Part shown: piece by piece, positions 33,722 to 44,954 of the stretch | Layout of the letters: every line of letters begins with the position of its first letter | Position numbering within the stretch: position 1 is the first letter of the stretch | Assembly: GCA_000507305.1 (NCBI GenBank) | Contig: DF241044.1 | Coordinates: forward strand, 1 to 64,000 | DNA length: 64,000 nucleotides | Source: Breviolum minutum Mf 1.05b.01 | Taxonomy: Eukaryota; Sar; Dinophyceae; Suessiales; Symbiodiniaceae | Direction: 5' to 3' | The notes under the pieces: model-generated | Seen by the model: only the letters and a program-made list of their open reading frames with translations | The model's database searches: none | Told to the model about the DNA's origin: nothing | Program-made: the position numbers and the translations under genes

Positions 33722-35470
33722 TGGATGGTGAGATGTATGTCTCTTCACGGGTCTCGTCCACTGCAGTCTTGGCATGGCATGACTCAAACCCATCAGCAAC
33801 TTGGTCTCAAAGTTTGCTGTCCGCTTTCTTTTGCTAGATACGAGATGATGCCAGAAGTATCCAAAGTTTTGATTGGTAAAGCTATCTCAATCTCAGACTC
33901 AGACTCATTTTATGTCAGGTCCATGAAACATGGTTAAGGGGAAAGGGGTAGGTCCCCTAAGCCCTAAATGGGATATCCGTACTTATCTTACTTGATAGTG
34001 ATTCCTGTGGCAACATCAATGCCGGCCATTTTTGAACTTGCTGAGGTAAAAGCAGTGCGCGCATGGGCGGCACACACTTTAGAAGTGCCAGAGCAATTCA
34101 TTGAGCCACTGCAACTAGTGAGATATACTGATGATCAACACATGGGACTCTTGAACGCACAAGTCTTGTAAAACTAGCAGAGCATCATGTCATTGAGTTG
34201 TGCTACATTTGAGAGATTATTGATTGTTGATCCTACCCAACATATTCAACAATATACCAACAATATTCTCCACTTTGAGGCGCACACATGGATTGGCATG
34301 ATGAGCGGAATCCTGACCTTTGGATCTTTGGTCAGCGAATGGCTCCTTGGATGCATTTATGACATATTGACCTTTGGAGTCCTTGAGACTCATGGTGTGT
34401 CAGTGACTTCCTATTCCGGTAGATAAATTGGTTGCAGATGATGGTTAGCGTGTGTAAAATTGGCAGATGCAAATATATAAATATGATGTTATGTATGTAA
34501 AATCACATGGATGGGAGCTTTGGTGAATACATGTGGAACTGGTAGATGGTAGCACTATGTAGCACCCATCATGCCAAGCATGCAGCTCCCTTGGGCTGAA
34601 GGCTACAATGCTGGTCTATCTTAGCACAATGCCTGAAGGTGAGGGCGAGGGTGATGAAATGATTCATGAAGACAGGGGAGTCTGAAACAGTACCGTCGCA
34701 GTCTTGCCCACTCAGCCGCCTTGAAACAGATGTTGGCACAAAATTTGCCTAGTCACAATATTTTCTTCAGACTGATGGTTGTCACCAGAATCCACACGAT
34801 TGTAAAGAAAAAAGATTGGGTAGATTTTAGTATGATATTTTCAGACCAGGATTGGGGCAAATGAGATAGGCTTCCTCGCTCATGTTTTTCGACATGTCCA
34901 GATGGAACCGAATGCTGCAAGAGGTTCTGGTGGTGAAACCAGCTTTGGTCGTTTGGGAGTGACAGTGCAGCCCCAGAAGGGCACAGCCATTGCATGGCCC
35001 AACGTGGATGAGACAGGCGCCGCAGTCCTTGGACAGATTCTGAAAGCGGATTGAACGTCAACTGTTGTGAGTTGTGAGGCAAGCCGGAGAGACGGTCGAT
35101 TCATTCGGCCCGGCATGTTCAGGGTGACAAGGCAGGGTGCCAAAAAAAACACAGCTGCAGTGTGATGTTTAGGATATTTGCAGTTGTCATGATTGTGTGT
35201 GCAAAACTCTCTTGCAGATCTTTTCCGCAAAAGTCAGACGTGTTAACAGGAAAGTCTCAGAGAGGTTGCAGGGTTGCTGTAGAGAGAAGGTGATCCCCCT
35301 ACCAGGCTACCAGTTACCATTTTGCCGTTACCATTAATTCCGACCATGACTGACCATGACTTCGTATTCACCTTTTGCGGAAGCTCAGTTTGAAGGTCAA
35401 GTACGCCATGAACATTTGGGTGCATGGTCAGAAGCAACCTGACAACTCGTGGATCAAGTGGCACAGGTGA
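33722..35470 (+). CDS. Prolyl-4-hydroxylase-like 2-oxoglutarate/Fe(II) oxygenase, partial exon set
   Basis: Exons on the + strand: about 33722-33800 (MYVSSRVSSTAVLAWHD), about 33995-34130 (EVKAVRAWAAHTL, then EPLQLVRYT), 34602-34638 (ATMLVYLSTMPEG), 34924 to about 35010 (GGETSFGRLGV, then GTAIAWPNVDET), about 35084-35131 (ERRSIHSARHVQGDK, holding the distal His), and 35396-35470 (VKYAMNIWVHGQ, with TGA). The order and spacing are those of the P4H alpha catalytic domain: the metal-binding distal His in the RSIH segment and the 2OG-binding Lys in the following VKYAMN. The exon with the HxD pair, expected between 34140 and 34600, was not identified, and the N-terminus is not resolved. Splice sites such as GAAG|GTGAGG...AGAG|GTTCTG follow AG|G. 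Substrate unknown. Confidence 0.7.
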
Positions 35471-36245
35471 GCGAGGTGCTATGGCAAAGGCCAATCCACC
35501 ATGTCTCACAGTCTTTTAGATCCATGCCGCCAATGCCCTTGAGCATTGCATCTCTGGCCAACAGATTTACTATGCAACTTGTGTGATTCGTAGTGATTTA
35601 ATGACAGCACATCCCAGTTCTAGATTCTAGATGAAGGGCCTAGCAGCTTGCATCGCCTTGTTGGTCAATCATCTGGTTGCCATACTTTACAATCAGGAAG
35701 TAGTTAGTTGCAAATGGCCAAAGAAAGCGCGTTGCTCTACATCACCATCCAGCTTGTCGCTTTTGGATGCTTTTGGCACTTCTGGTCTCCCCTCAGGGGA
35801 TGGACGGCACTCCAAGACCAAAGTGTATGAGCTTCACCAACATTGGCAAGAACGGTTTCTCCAGGTCCTGACTGGACAGTGCCTTAAAATACTGTAGTTT
35901 TGACAGTTGGATCATGTCGTGCAAAGGCTTGATGTGGAACTGATCGCATATTGGTTGATGCAGTTTGTCAGATTTCTAAGTAAGAATTGTCAGCGAATGC
36001 GACTTTCATGTGTCGCTTGGCGAAAGAACGGCGAATCTGTCATGTCGGCCAGGTAAGTCCGTTTTATTTTCTCCACATTTTAAAGTGTGAAAATATGACT
36101 CTGACATATGTATGTATATATTGATAATTATTGATATATGTTTACGTATCATGTAGAGTTTTATTGATTTTGATTTTACTTGTATTTGGATATGTACGAG
36201 TATTTCTGAATTATAGGTAACAGGTAAACAACTATTGTAACCTAT
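35471..36245. other. Gene-free stretch
   Basis: An open frame at 35631-35897 has no motif. The DNA becomes AT-rich from 36060 to 36240. Confidence 0.35.
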
Positions 36246-36249
36246 GTTA

Positions 36250-38065
36250 TTTTGTAGCTTGTTGAGCACGACTCTGTAAGAAAAAGATATGTTCGGGACA
36301 AGTGTGCGTTACTGAAGGTGGAACCAGTCTGTAATTATGTCCAGGATCAGAGACAGGAGAAGCTGATCAAGTCAGTCTACAGCTGACAACTTTTTCCAAA
36401 GCAGCGGCAAGTTTTTCAGACTAGCAGAATTGCAACATCTCAGTCCAGAATCCTCATGCTCTTGTGAAACGCAAAAGTGAGTCACGATGTACTGTGATAT
36501 GCCTTTTATGAACCAAGTGTCTTTGATTTTGTGCTTACAATTCCCTCAAGGAAAGAGCATGTGGATGAGAACCAATTCTTTGTTGACACAGACTTTTAGC
36601 ATGTCAAGCGTTGATGCCTCGAGGAAAATGGATCTGGTGCAAGCTTCGGAACTGTTGAACAACCTGAGGCGCACGCCTGCGGCAGGAGAGTATAACCTTC
36701 GATCGGTTTCCTTCCCCGAGGCCAAAGTTGTTGTTGTTGCCTTGCGGTGATGGCCCGTAGCATGCTGACTTTTCCATGCAAGAACCTCGAAAACTGATTC
36801 CTTTGCAAGAGACATCGAGAGATTGGTGACTCTTGCGATGTTGCACTCATGCTACCACAAGTCCTGAAACACCCTTTGTCAGTTTGAAGAGCCTGGAGGA
36901 TCTCAGACAGGTGCCGGTATATTGAAATTGGTTTCTTTGTAACGTGAGTGTCACCATATTGTCAAGCTTGCTGGGCCGTGGTCGCTTGGCTACTAGCATT
37001 CTACTTCGTTGTTCAGATATGTTCAGATGTGCCGGGTCCATGCCTTTTTGGGCTGCACTTGGCGTTTGTTCGCCATGAAGGCGGATGGAAGTATGCCGAC
37101 CATAAGGCTGTGCCAGCTGGGGGGGTCTTTGGCAGGATTTGTGTGAGTAGGTTTGTCAGAAGTTGATGCAACACTTGTTTTCAGGCGTTCATGGAGCGAT
37201 TGAAGATACATAGGTCCAGCGCTGAGAAGTTTGCCACCCGAGCAGGTTACAGTTTTGTAGGGGTTGGCAAATGTCGTTCATTGGCGTCCATCGACATTGA
37301 TTTGATCCATGTTTACCCTGATAAGAGGCATAAGCCCACAAAGGGATTCTTTGAGCATCTCTATCATGATGCTTGGCAGCAACCCGCAACTGCATTTTTC
37401 ATATATGCAGTCAATAAGTGTCGATAAAGAGGCATGTTTGCAGCGTGCAAGCAAATGTACACAATGAGCACAAGGATATGCACAATGCATGTGCATTTCT
37501 ACAAGATCTTATTTGAATAATATAGAGCATATGTATTTAGTTTCAGATGTAATTGTATCGTACCTATGCTGGCCACTGGCCTGTTTGCTAAGTTGTTCAA
37601 GCAGATAAAGCACACAGGTACCACGCTTCAACTTTCCAGTAGCTCCTGGCATGAGTCTGCATGTTCATGGTCACCTTACGAGATTTTATGGTTTTTGTTC
37701 TCAGGAGATGCCGCAGATATCTAGCCACAACCTCAGTACTTGGATTGGTGGATTTCTTTAAACAGAGATTTAAAAGGCTGCATTTTGAGGTGTGGAGATT
37801 ATTGACCATGTCCACTGGCTTGCGGACTACACCTATCACTTGGCCCCTTGGATTGTAAAGTTGAAGTTGGGAGCACACTTGTCTAGAGAATTTTTGGTAT
37901 GAAGGTAGCCTGCAGAGGTAAATATTTCCAGTATTCATCAGTATTCTTTGTGCCTGGCGTTTTCAGGCCCAGAAGCAGTGGAATCTCGACAATTTCATAG
38001 ATGAGAGGGAGCAGGCCAACAACTTCCACAGAAAAGTACCACTGTCACTTGAGCCCAAGCAGATT
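36250..38065 (+). CDS. Candidate exons, possibly the 5' part of the RRM gene
   Basis: Three exon-like stretches are visible: about 36252-36386 (LVEHDSVRKRYVRDKCALLK, then QDQRQEKLIKSVYS), about 37187-37390 (MERLKIHRSSAEKFATRAGY, then IHVYPDKRHKP), and 37967 to about 38060, which starts after AG|G (AQKQWNLDNFIDEREQANNF). They are charged and helical with natural composition. Their direction, spacing and position make them likely upstream exons of the RRM protein that follows. No domain is recognised. Confidence 0.35.
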
Positions 38066-38309
38066 CACAAAATGTCATGCCATGCACGGTTTTGTTTCAG
38101 ACCTTGCCTTCAGCACAGCTTTGGCTCATTTCACGTGGTACTTGTGTATTTGACATTGGTGTTTACTGCAATCAATATTGTAAACTGCGATCAGTCAGGT
38201 CATCTTGCACTCGCAAGTCTAAGTGCAGATGGATTTATTTGACAAGAGGATCCTGCAAGAAAAAAGGAACTGCTGCAATTGTTGCTGAGCTGGCCATGGT
38301 AGAAAGACC

Positions 38310-38995
38310 TGCCAAATCCAGAGAGGGATGGGGCCTTTTCATCTCTGGACTTCCCAACGAGGACCTGGAGATTTGTCGACATTGTGTGGATTTGGTTGAA
38401 TTTTTGTGTGCAATATTCATGATGTGATAGGTTTTGGATGAGTTTTACTTAAGGGTAAGAGTCATACCCCCCCAAGCTCCATGGATCAATGTGGACTTGC
38501 AGGTTGAAGAGGATGATTTGGATGAGGCTTTTCGACCCTTTGGCGATCTCACCAGTTTGCACCTGCCTCTTGACAGGACAGAAGCTTGTTGATAGCTTCA
38601 CTTCTAGATCATCTTCAACATTCAATCTCAATTGTTTAAGTTGGTAGCCAAAATTTGATCTGAAGGAGCACAGGATATGCAAAAGGTATCTTGGCAAGAT
38701 TGGAAAAGGTACATGAGTGAAGTGTTGTTTCAACCTGCTCACGATCCATGCATGTTGCCTTGTCCAAGTCTTGGTATCATCATCCCAGGGTATCAGAGTA
38801 GGTTGTCAGACTGCCAGCAAAGGCTATTGCATGCTGGAATTCCGCAAGCATGAAGAAGCCCTAGCAGCATTGTCTGCGATGAACGGAGGCAAACTGTGCC
38901 TTGCCTGAAGCTTGCCAGGGCTGTGCAGTTTGGCTTTCCTTTTGCAGTCTCATGACGGGCTGAGGAAGGGAAAGCCAATTGAAGTGTCCTGGCTC
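38310..38995 (+). CDS. RRM-type RNA-binding protein, RRM exons
   Basis: Exons assemble one RNA recognition motif. The exon ending at 38361 has WGLFISGLPNE (RNP2 strand). The exon 38503 to about 38577 has VEEDDLDEAFRPFGDLTSLH. The exon near 38815-38885 has SKGYCMLEFRKHEEALAAL (RNP1 is KGYCMLEF) and SAMNGG. A last part near 38948-38990 has HDGLRKGKPIEVSWL, matching the final RRM strand. The exon 38361|38503 junction uses a GA donor and an AG|G acceptor. The protein probably acts in RNA processing, but no further domain can be joined. Confidence 0.65.
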
Positions 38996-40161
38996 TGCAA
39001 GGAGGACTGCTTATTTGCTTTGGCAGCTAGCATGACATCTACTAGTGTGTGCTAGCTTTGTTGGTCATTGCTCAAGCCAGCAAAAAATCTTGCAGGAGAC
39101 GAAGCCAGGGCGTGATCGTTCACGCTCGCCCCACAAGACAGCAAAATAAGACTCTGAGATGATAGTAGTCACTTTCTGCCGAGCCGGCGTGACAGACAAT
39201 TCCGGAGGGCTGTTCAATGTGACGCTTTTGCCGATAGGCCTGCTTGCCAAAGAGCAAAACAGGACATTGGTTGGATGTTAAAAAAAATGAGTTTCATGCC
39301 GAACCTCTTGGATTCCACAAAGGTTTAAGAGCTAGGTCTTTGTCATGTACAATCATGAGCACCTACAAGCCTTTACATGTACGCACTGCTGAGAATTCCA
39401 ACATGCTGACTGAACTGACCCCTTGAAACTCCTTTCAGTCAAGAACAAACATCTGGACCCCATAAGTCTTTTGAATTCTCACCAGAGCCTCTCCACGGCA
39501 GTTGGCGCTTGTGCAGCAGACCGGGAAGCTACCCTCTCTAGAGGCGCGAGACCGGTCAATAAGGGGAGAGTGCAGGCATGCAGGGAAGAAGGGGCCAGGG
39601 AGAGGTGGTGTTGAAATGCCCAGAAGCCACCAATGCGCTCCTGGCAACCGTGGCGCGGGCCACAAGTTGATTCTGAGGAGCAAGAACAGAAGCTCCTCAT
39701 GAGACGGCGAGAAGTAATCACTGAACGAAGGTGCCAGCTGCGAGGGATTGGTGGAGACTTGTTTGTTATCTCTCACAGAGTTATGGCTAATCAGCTAATC
39801 ACGCCAAGCTGGCAGGAAACGTGACCAGCTCCATAGCTTTGCTGACATGGAGGAGCAGGGAAATGGGATTGATCTTCAATCATCTTCAATCAGCCATGGG
39901 GTTGACTTCCAATTTCGTCCAATTTCGATGCAGAAGGAGTTTAGCCATGTCTAGCCGGCCTAGCTATGCTTTAAAAGACATGCAATGTTATGTTGAATAA
40001 AGACACCATTTAGGTTTCGATCAAATTATGCTGACATAGACTGACAGGATTCCTCCACATTTTGTGACCACTGCCCCTTGTCATTCGCGTGACGTTGCAG
40101 ATTGGTTTCTAGGTTTGCATAGTTCCAACTCTTTGGCAGACCAGTTAGAGAAGGCGAAGCA
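38996..40161. other. Spacer with possible exon at 39480-39700
   Basis: Around 39480-39700 all three + frames are open for 60 or more codons, with Arg/Gly-rich products. It may hold the C-terminal exon of the RRM protein (Arg/Gly tails are common in such proteins), but the frame cannot be chosen. The rest shows no gene. Confidence 0.3.
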
Positions 40162-40986
40162 ATGGCTGCGACAGAGTCACTCCTTTCCGACGACAGCACT
40201 GGCACATGTTGTGGCGGCTTGAAACGTGATTGCACTCGATGGATTCAGTGGAGGAGTCTAGCAGAAAATGTTGGTTCCAACCGCCTGCCGTGGCAATGTC
40301 TATGCTCCTTACTTTTAGTCATTGAGATGGTTCCATACTTTCTGTGGGTAAAGAAGTCCACTGCGCTGTGTGTTATTGGAGGTTTCTTCGTCATCAAGGC
40401 CTTGATTGAGATTTGGGGCCAACAGACTCCAACTTGGATATGCCCTGGTAGCGTGTGTATGCTACTGGCTATATATATAGGCATCATCCCTACAGTAGCT
40501 TACATGTATGGATACTGCACTATGGCATCTGACATCAACTTCCAGGGCCGCGACATCGTTGGGATGAGCCTCTACTTTGGAGGCTCCTTGTTTTCATTGG
40601 CCTATGAAGTTGGCCGTTTCCAATGGAAGGCACGGCCGGAGAATAAAGGGAAACTTCATACCGTTGGACTTGCAGCTTGGTGTATTCACCCTAATTACTT
40701 GGGAGATCTTTTCACCTATACCGGCTGGGCTTTGGCATGCGGTACCAGCTGTGCTGTGAGTATCCCCATCTTTATGGTTTGGACTTTCACATTGCTTGTT
40801 ATGCCCAACTCTGACACCTACTTGGCTCAGCGTTACCCACTGGAATTTCCAGCCTATGCGGAAAAGACGGCGACTCTCATTCCAGGACTTCGTTCCAAAA
40901 TTGTCGAAAAGATTCTTGCCTGGGTTTGCTTTCTCATTGCGGTGTACTGCTGGTGCTTGACCTGTGCTGCACCATGTGGATACTAG
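40162..40986 (+). CDS. DUF1295 / steroid 5-alpha-reductase-fold membrane protein
   Basis: An uninterrupted frame of 274 residues starts at an ATG and ends with TAG. It has about six hydrophobic segments (roughly residues 45-62, 66-86, 93-120, 133-150, 184-214 and 249-268). HPNYLGDLFTYTGWAL (176-191) is the signature of the DUF1295/steroid-5-alpha-reductase C-terminal family, and RYPLEFPAYAEKTATLIPG (224-242) matches its conserved tail. Family members are NADPH-dependent reductases or isoprenylcysteine-methyltransferase-like enzymes of the endoplasmic reticulum. The length is normal and the key residues are present, so the gene looks intact. It has no introns. A Cys-rich N-terminus (GTCCGGLKRDC) precedes the first span. 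The substrate cannot be named. Confidence 0.88.
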   Translation: MAATESLLSDDSTGTCCGGLKRDCTRWIQWRSLAENVGSNRLPWQCLCSLLLVIEMVPYFLWVKKSTALCVIGGFFVIKALIEIWGQQTPTWICPGSVCMLLAIYIGIIPTVAYMYGYCTMASDINFQGRDIVGMSLYFGGSLFSLAYEVGRFQWKARPENKGKLHTVGLAAWCIHPNYLGDLFTYTGWALACGTSCAVSIPIFMVWTFTLLVMPNSDTYLAQRYPLEFPAYAEKTATLIPGLRSKIVEKILAWVCFLIAVYCWCLTCAAPCGY

Positions 40987-42426
40987 GGCCACGGATGGGT
41001 TGCTTGTACAAATGCCCAAAGTGGCCGTTTAGGCTTTGCTAAGACCCTGGGATTGCCATACCCGGGACATACGGCATAGCGGCATACCTGTGCATACCAG
41101 ACAGTGGTGACAAAATGGCCATAGCGATAGCAGCCATGGTAGCATGGTGGTTTGGCACCTGCACTTCGGAGTCATCCTGCCTCAAGGAGCGACGGCTCAA
41201 ACTCCAGCGGCGGGTCGTGGCGGATGAAGTGATCACCCCAGAGTGGAATCACTCTACAGACAGACTGCGTTTTGACTAGCAGACAGATGTAGACAGTAGA
41301 TTTTTGTGGATTTGAGAGGGGCTGTTTTGGTATCAGATTCTTACGTAATTCACATATTTGAGGTTTGCAAGTTTAAGGCTATTAGATAAGTTTATTTTGT
41401 GGCTTGCCGAGTTACAACCACAGCAACGCTTTGAGGGCCAGGCCTGTGTTGGTGTACGTGCTTGTTTGCCAAGCTTGCTGAGCATATTGAGGCATTCACT
41501 GCTAAGGTAGCAGAGATTCGAGGCAAATTGGTGGAACAGAATTTATCTGAAGTTGCAAACTCCAGCAACACGTTCCTCGAACTGTACTGCAATACATATT
41601 GCAATACGGGATTGCCTGCAGGCCCTGCTAGTTGACAGGCAGCTCATTGTATACAATAGCAAAAATAGATGAATGGATGAACAAAGATTATAATTTCTAT
41701 GTATTTATGTTTGTATTTATATACCTGTAAACATATACCGATGTTTTATAGAAAAAAGACTGTACACAGATGTACTAACTATACACTACATCTCAGTTTC
41801 CTATGCTGCAACATCTCTCCAGAGATCTTGCAGGTAGTCGAAAGCAACCTTCGAGGGCCTCATCCTGGCTTTCAGAGGTCTGTTGGGTGAGCCCTCAGTT
41901 GTTTGACCATTTGACTTTCTAGAAGTCAAACTTTCTTCGGCCTGTTTGTTTCCTTGCATGTGTCCGCCCTCTTCATTCTATTCATTTCTTGGAGTTCAAC
42001 TGACTGTGGCCTTGTTTTACATTTGACACTTTTGAATCCTTCGGATACCATACCCAAGTAGTTGATATACTCTGTAACGCATGCCGTCAACAGGAATCAT
42101 GCATGAAAGTGATAGGCCTGGCATGGCCTAGCTGAAGATTCATGAATAATATGCATGAATATTGATGAACACCTACTTTTTGCATATATTTGCACTATTT
42201 AGCTTTAATTTAGTTGATTTGTATGATTTTTCAAGTGTGTCGGTTGACTGCGGCGCCTTCAGGTACACATGGTGCAACTCCAAGGATCGGCGAGACTTGA
42301 ACCTCCCTGAGACCGAAAAAGCGAGAAGAGTCATCAATTTTGGTATGCAAAAGTCATCAGACATGTAATTTTTGTCACAACAGCACTTGAAGTAGACAAG
42401 TCATCAAATTTAAAGATTGCAATTCC
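40987..42426. other. Gene-free stretch
   Basis: No supported exon. AT-rich with short frames only. Confidence 0.4.
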
Positions 42427-42504
42427 ATGAGATCGAAATCATGCTTAGCTTTATGGGTTCAATCTCAAAGAACCAATTCCTTTCCCTATTCCCCTTGGCA
42501 AGCC

Positions 42505-43677
42505 ATGGGAGCAACGTGTTGCAAGTCGGAGACAGCACCAAGCTCTGATGCCACTGTAGATGCAAGGCCTGCAATGGATAGTTCCTTGCAGGTGTTGCCT
42601 CCAGTGGCGGGTGGCAACACAGAGAAGGAGCGTGTGTACTCCGTGAAGCTCACCAAATCTGGTGACCGAAAGCTCGGTTTGGACGTGGACTTCATGGCCG
42701 AGCGTGTGGTCCTACCTATCATGACGGTCACTGGAGGTGTGGCAGAGGTATGGAATCAAGAACACCCGGAGCTTCCCATCTCCAAAGGAGACAGTATCCT
42801 AGAAGTCAATGGGGTATCAGGTGATGTCGCAGCAATGCTAGACAGGTGCAAGACAGATATGGATTTAGACATGACGCTGTGCAAGTGCTTGAACTATGAT
42901 CACTTGGTCGCAGATTTGGAGAAATTGGTTTCCAACAAGGGGTGTGGACCAATTATGATTCGCCTGTCATGGCATGATGCAGGTGTCTACAACGGAGTCG
43001 ATGGTTGCCCAAACGCTGCAATGCATTTGAAAGGCAGTGGTGAGCATGGAATGGCTGCAAATGCTGGTTTGCCCGATGTCGCCCTTGGACTCCTGCGCAG
43101 CATTGCTGACAAGTACGTGCCACGCTTGATCTCAAATGCTGATTTGTGGGCTTTGGCTGCAAATGTGGCAATCAAGATGATGGGAGGTCCAGACGTTCCA
43201 ACACGTTTCGGCAGACTTGATGTGACAAAAACTTCAGAAGGTGCGCCAGATGCTACGGGACGCCTCCCTGATGGTGACAAGGATGCCCAGCATTTGAGGG
43301 ACATTTTTGCCCCCAAAGGTTTCGATGACAAGGAGATCGTTGCCCTTTCTGGGGCCCATACCGTGGGCATGTGTCACATCGACCGATCTGGCTTTGAGGG
43401 CCCATGGACTTCTAACAAATTGTCCTTTGACAACTCCTACTTCAAGGACATGCTGAACAAGACTTGGGTAAAGGAGACCAATGCCAAAGGAAAGGTTCAG
43501 TACAAATGTGGAGATACCATGATGCTCACCACAGACATAGCTTTGATTGAAGATGAAGCCTTCAAGGTTCATGTGCAGAAATATGCCGATGATCGGCAGC
43601 TGTGGTTTGATGACTTCACCAAGGCCTGGGTGAAGCTACAGGAGTTTGGCACCAAAGACTTGCGGGACATTCTTTGA
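42505..43677 (+). CDS. PDZ-domain fused to class I haem peroxidase (ascorbate-peroxidase type)
   Basis: The ATG at 42505 is preferred: its context is AGCCATGG, and it begins MGATCCK, a classical N-myristoylation (Gly2) and S-palmitoylation (Cys5, Cys6) signal. An in-frame upstream ATG at 42427 would bury this signal. The product is 390 residues. A PDZ domain spans about 43-128 (KLGLDVDF, GGVAEVWNQ, ISKGDSILEVNGV). The peroxidase domain spans about 130-390. Distal residues are Arg153, Trp156 and His157 in IMIRLSWHDAG. The proximal haem ligand is His285 in ALSGAHTVG. The ascorbate-contact Arg294 in DRSGFEGPWT is kept, as are Trp301 and the proximal Asp344 in LTTD. The enzyme should reduce hydrogen peroxide, probably at a membrane given the acylation signal. 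No introns interrupt it. Confidence 0.92.
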   Translation: MGATCCKSETAPSSDATVDARPAMDSSLQVLPPVAGGNTEKERVYSVKLTKSGDRKLGLDVDFMAERVVLPIMTVTGGVAEVWNQEHPELPISKGDSILEVNGVSGDVAAMLDRCKTDMDLDMTLCKCLNYDHLVADLEKLVSNKGCGPIMIRLSWHDAGVYNGVDGCPNAAMHLKGSGEHGMAANAGLPDVALGLLRSIADKYVPRLISNADLWALAANVAIKMMGGPDVPTRFGRLDVTKTSEGAPDATGRLPDGDKDAQHLRDIFAPKGFDDKEIVALSGAHTVGMCHIDRSGFEGPWTSNKLSFDNSYFKDMLNKTWVKETNAKGKVQYKCGDTMMLTTDIALIEDEAFKVHVQKYADDRQLWFDDFTKAWVKLQEFGTKDLRDIL

Positions 43678-44954
43678 GACAGGCAGTGGGGGTGACCCAA
43701 GGTGATCCAAGGTGACCCTATATAGCTAGCACTTTGATGGCTCAGCTGATGCTCCATGGGCGTTACAACGTAGCCTGATTCGTGCCCACTCCTTTGTCTT
43801 ACGCAATTCAAGATTCCCCAAAAAGCAAGCACTATGCTTCGCTTGAAACGTTTCACCTTGCACCACATCAGAAAGACATAGGTCGTTTACTTCGCCTTTG
43901 CATGTGTTGGAAAAGGGTCGGGTCGCAATGCTCCATGGCAGTTTGTTCAACCACTCCACCTGAAAATGACCCAAATTCAGAAACGTACCGAACTGAGGCA
44001 ATCCAGGAAGATGACAGATCTCAGCCATGTGAGGTGGATTCCGGAGGTTGCCGCTTGTGCCATTTTGGAGGTATAGTACACTGTAACATGTCAACCCACT
44101 TTGTTTTGAAACACTTGGCATATTTATAGAGATCGCTGATCCAATAGCATGCAGCGTACATGTAAGAATTCAGTGGTTGGTGTCGACTCAGATGGATTAA
44201 TGATGTTTGTACAGGTACAGTACATTTAAGATGTTCAACAACACAAGAGCGTTGTCCAAATCTCCAATGAAGAATTGGGTGTTTGGGTCTGCTGCTGGTG
44301 TGTCAACAACCTTGGGGGTTCAAGTTACAGTTGGCACCATACACTTCCACCACGGTCCATCTCCGCCTTAATCATGATGGAGCCTAAATTGCTGAACGGC
44401 AGGTCATCATCACACTGGGATGTTCCTGGACCTGGCCAGTATATAGGCCGCCGGGTTTGGTCACTTGTTAGTGTTGATAAGTATCTCTTCAGAATCCTTA
44501 TGATCCTTGACTACTCGTACGTATTTTTATATCCTTTTGCAATCTTTTCAATATTTTGAAATTTTTATGTAATTTGTATGTTGTTTGTTGCCATCTTCTG
44601 GCTGTTCTTCACTTTCAGCCCTTTTGCGGAAAGACTTCTATCTGTACCGAGGTGGAGTTGCATCCCATTTTTGATTCCAATGGCCCATGGCAATAGCTTT
44701 GGAATGATATGCAAGAGAAATACTAGCTTCCAGGGGAAGAAACTTCACGGCTTACTAGACACGGTACTGCAAGCATCTTCAAGCGGATTAGTCATGGATT
44801 TCTCGTTAACATTGCAGACATCGGATTTTGTTTTCACTGAAGATCAGCATTTGGGCTCAGAAAATCTTAGTTCTTGAAGCTCAGAGGTCTTCAGTGTTCC
44901 TTTTGGTGCCTCAAAAGTCAAGGTGTTTCCCATTGTTTCAGAAATGAGGCAGAG
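43678..44954. other. Spacer with short tandem repeat
   Basis: Just after the peroxidase stop, GGTGACCCAAGGTGATCCAAGGTGACCC (43691-43718) repeats a 10-base unit. A small frame from the ATG at 44229 (about 47 codons, GSAAGVSTTLGVQVTVG) and frames at 43782-44129 show no motif. Confidence 0.35.
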
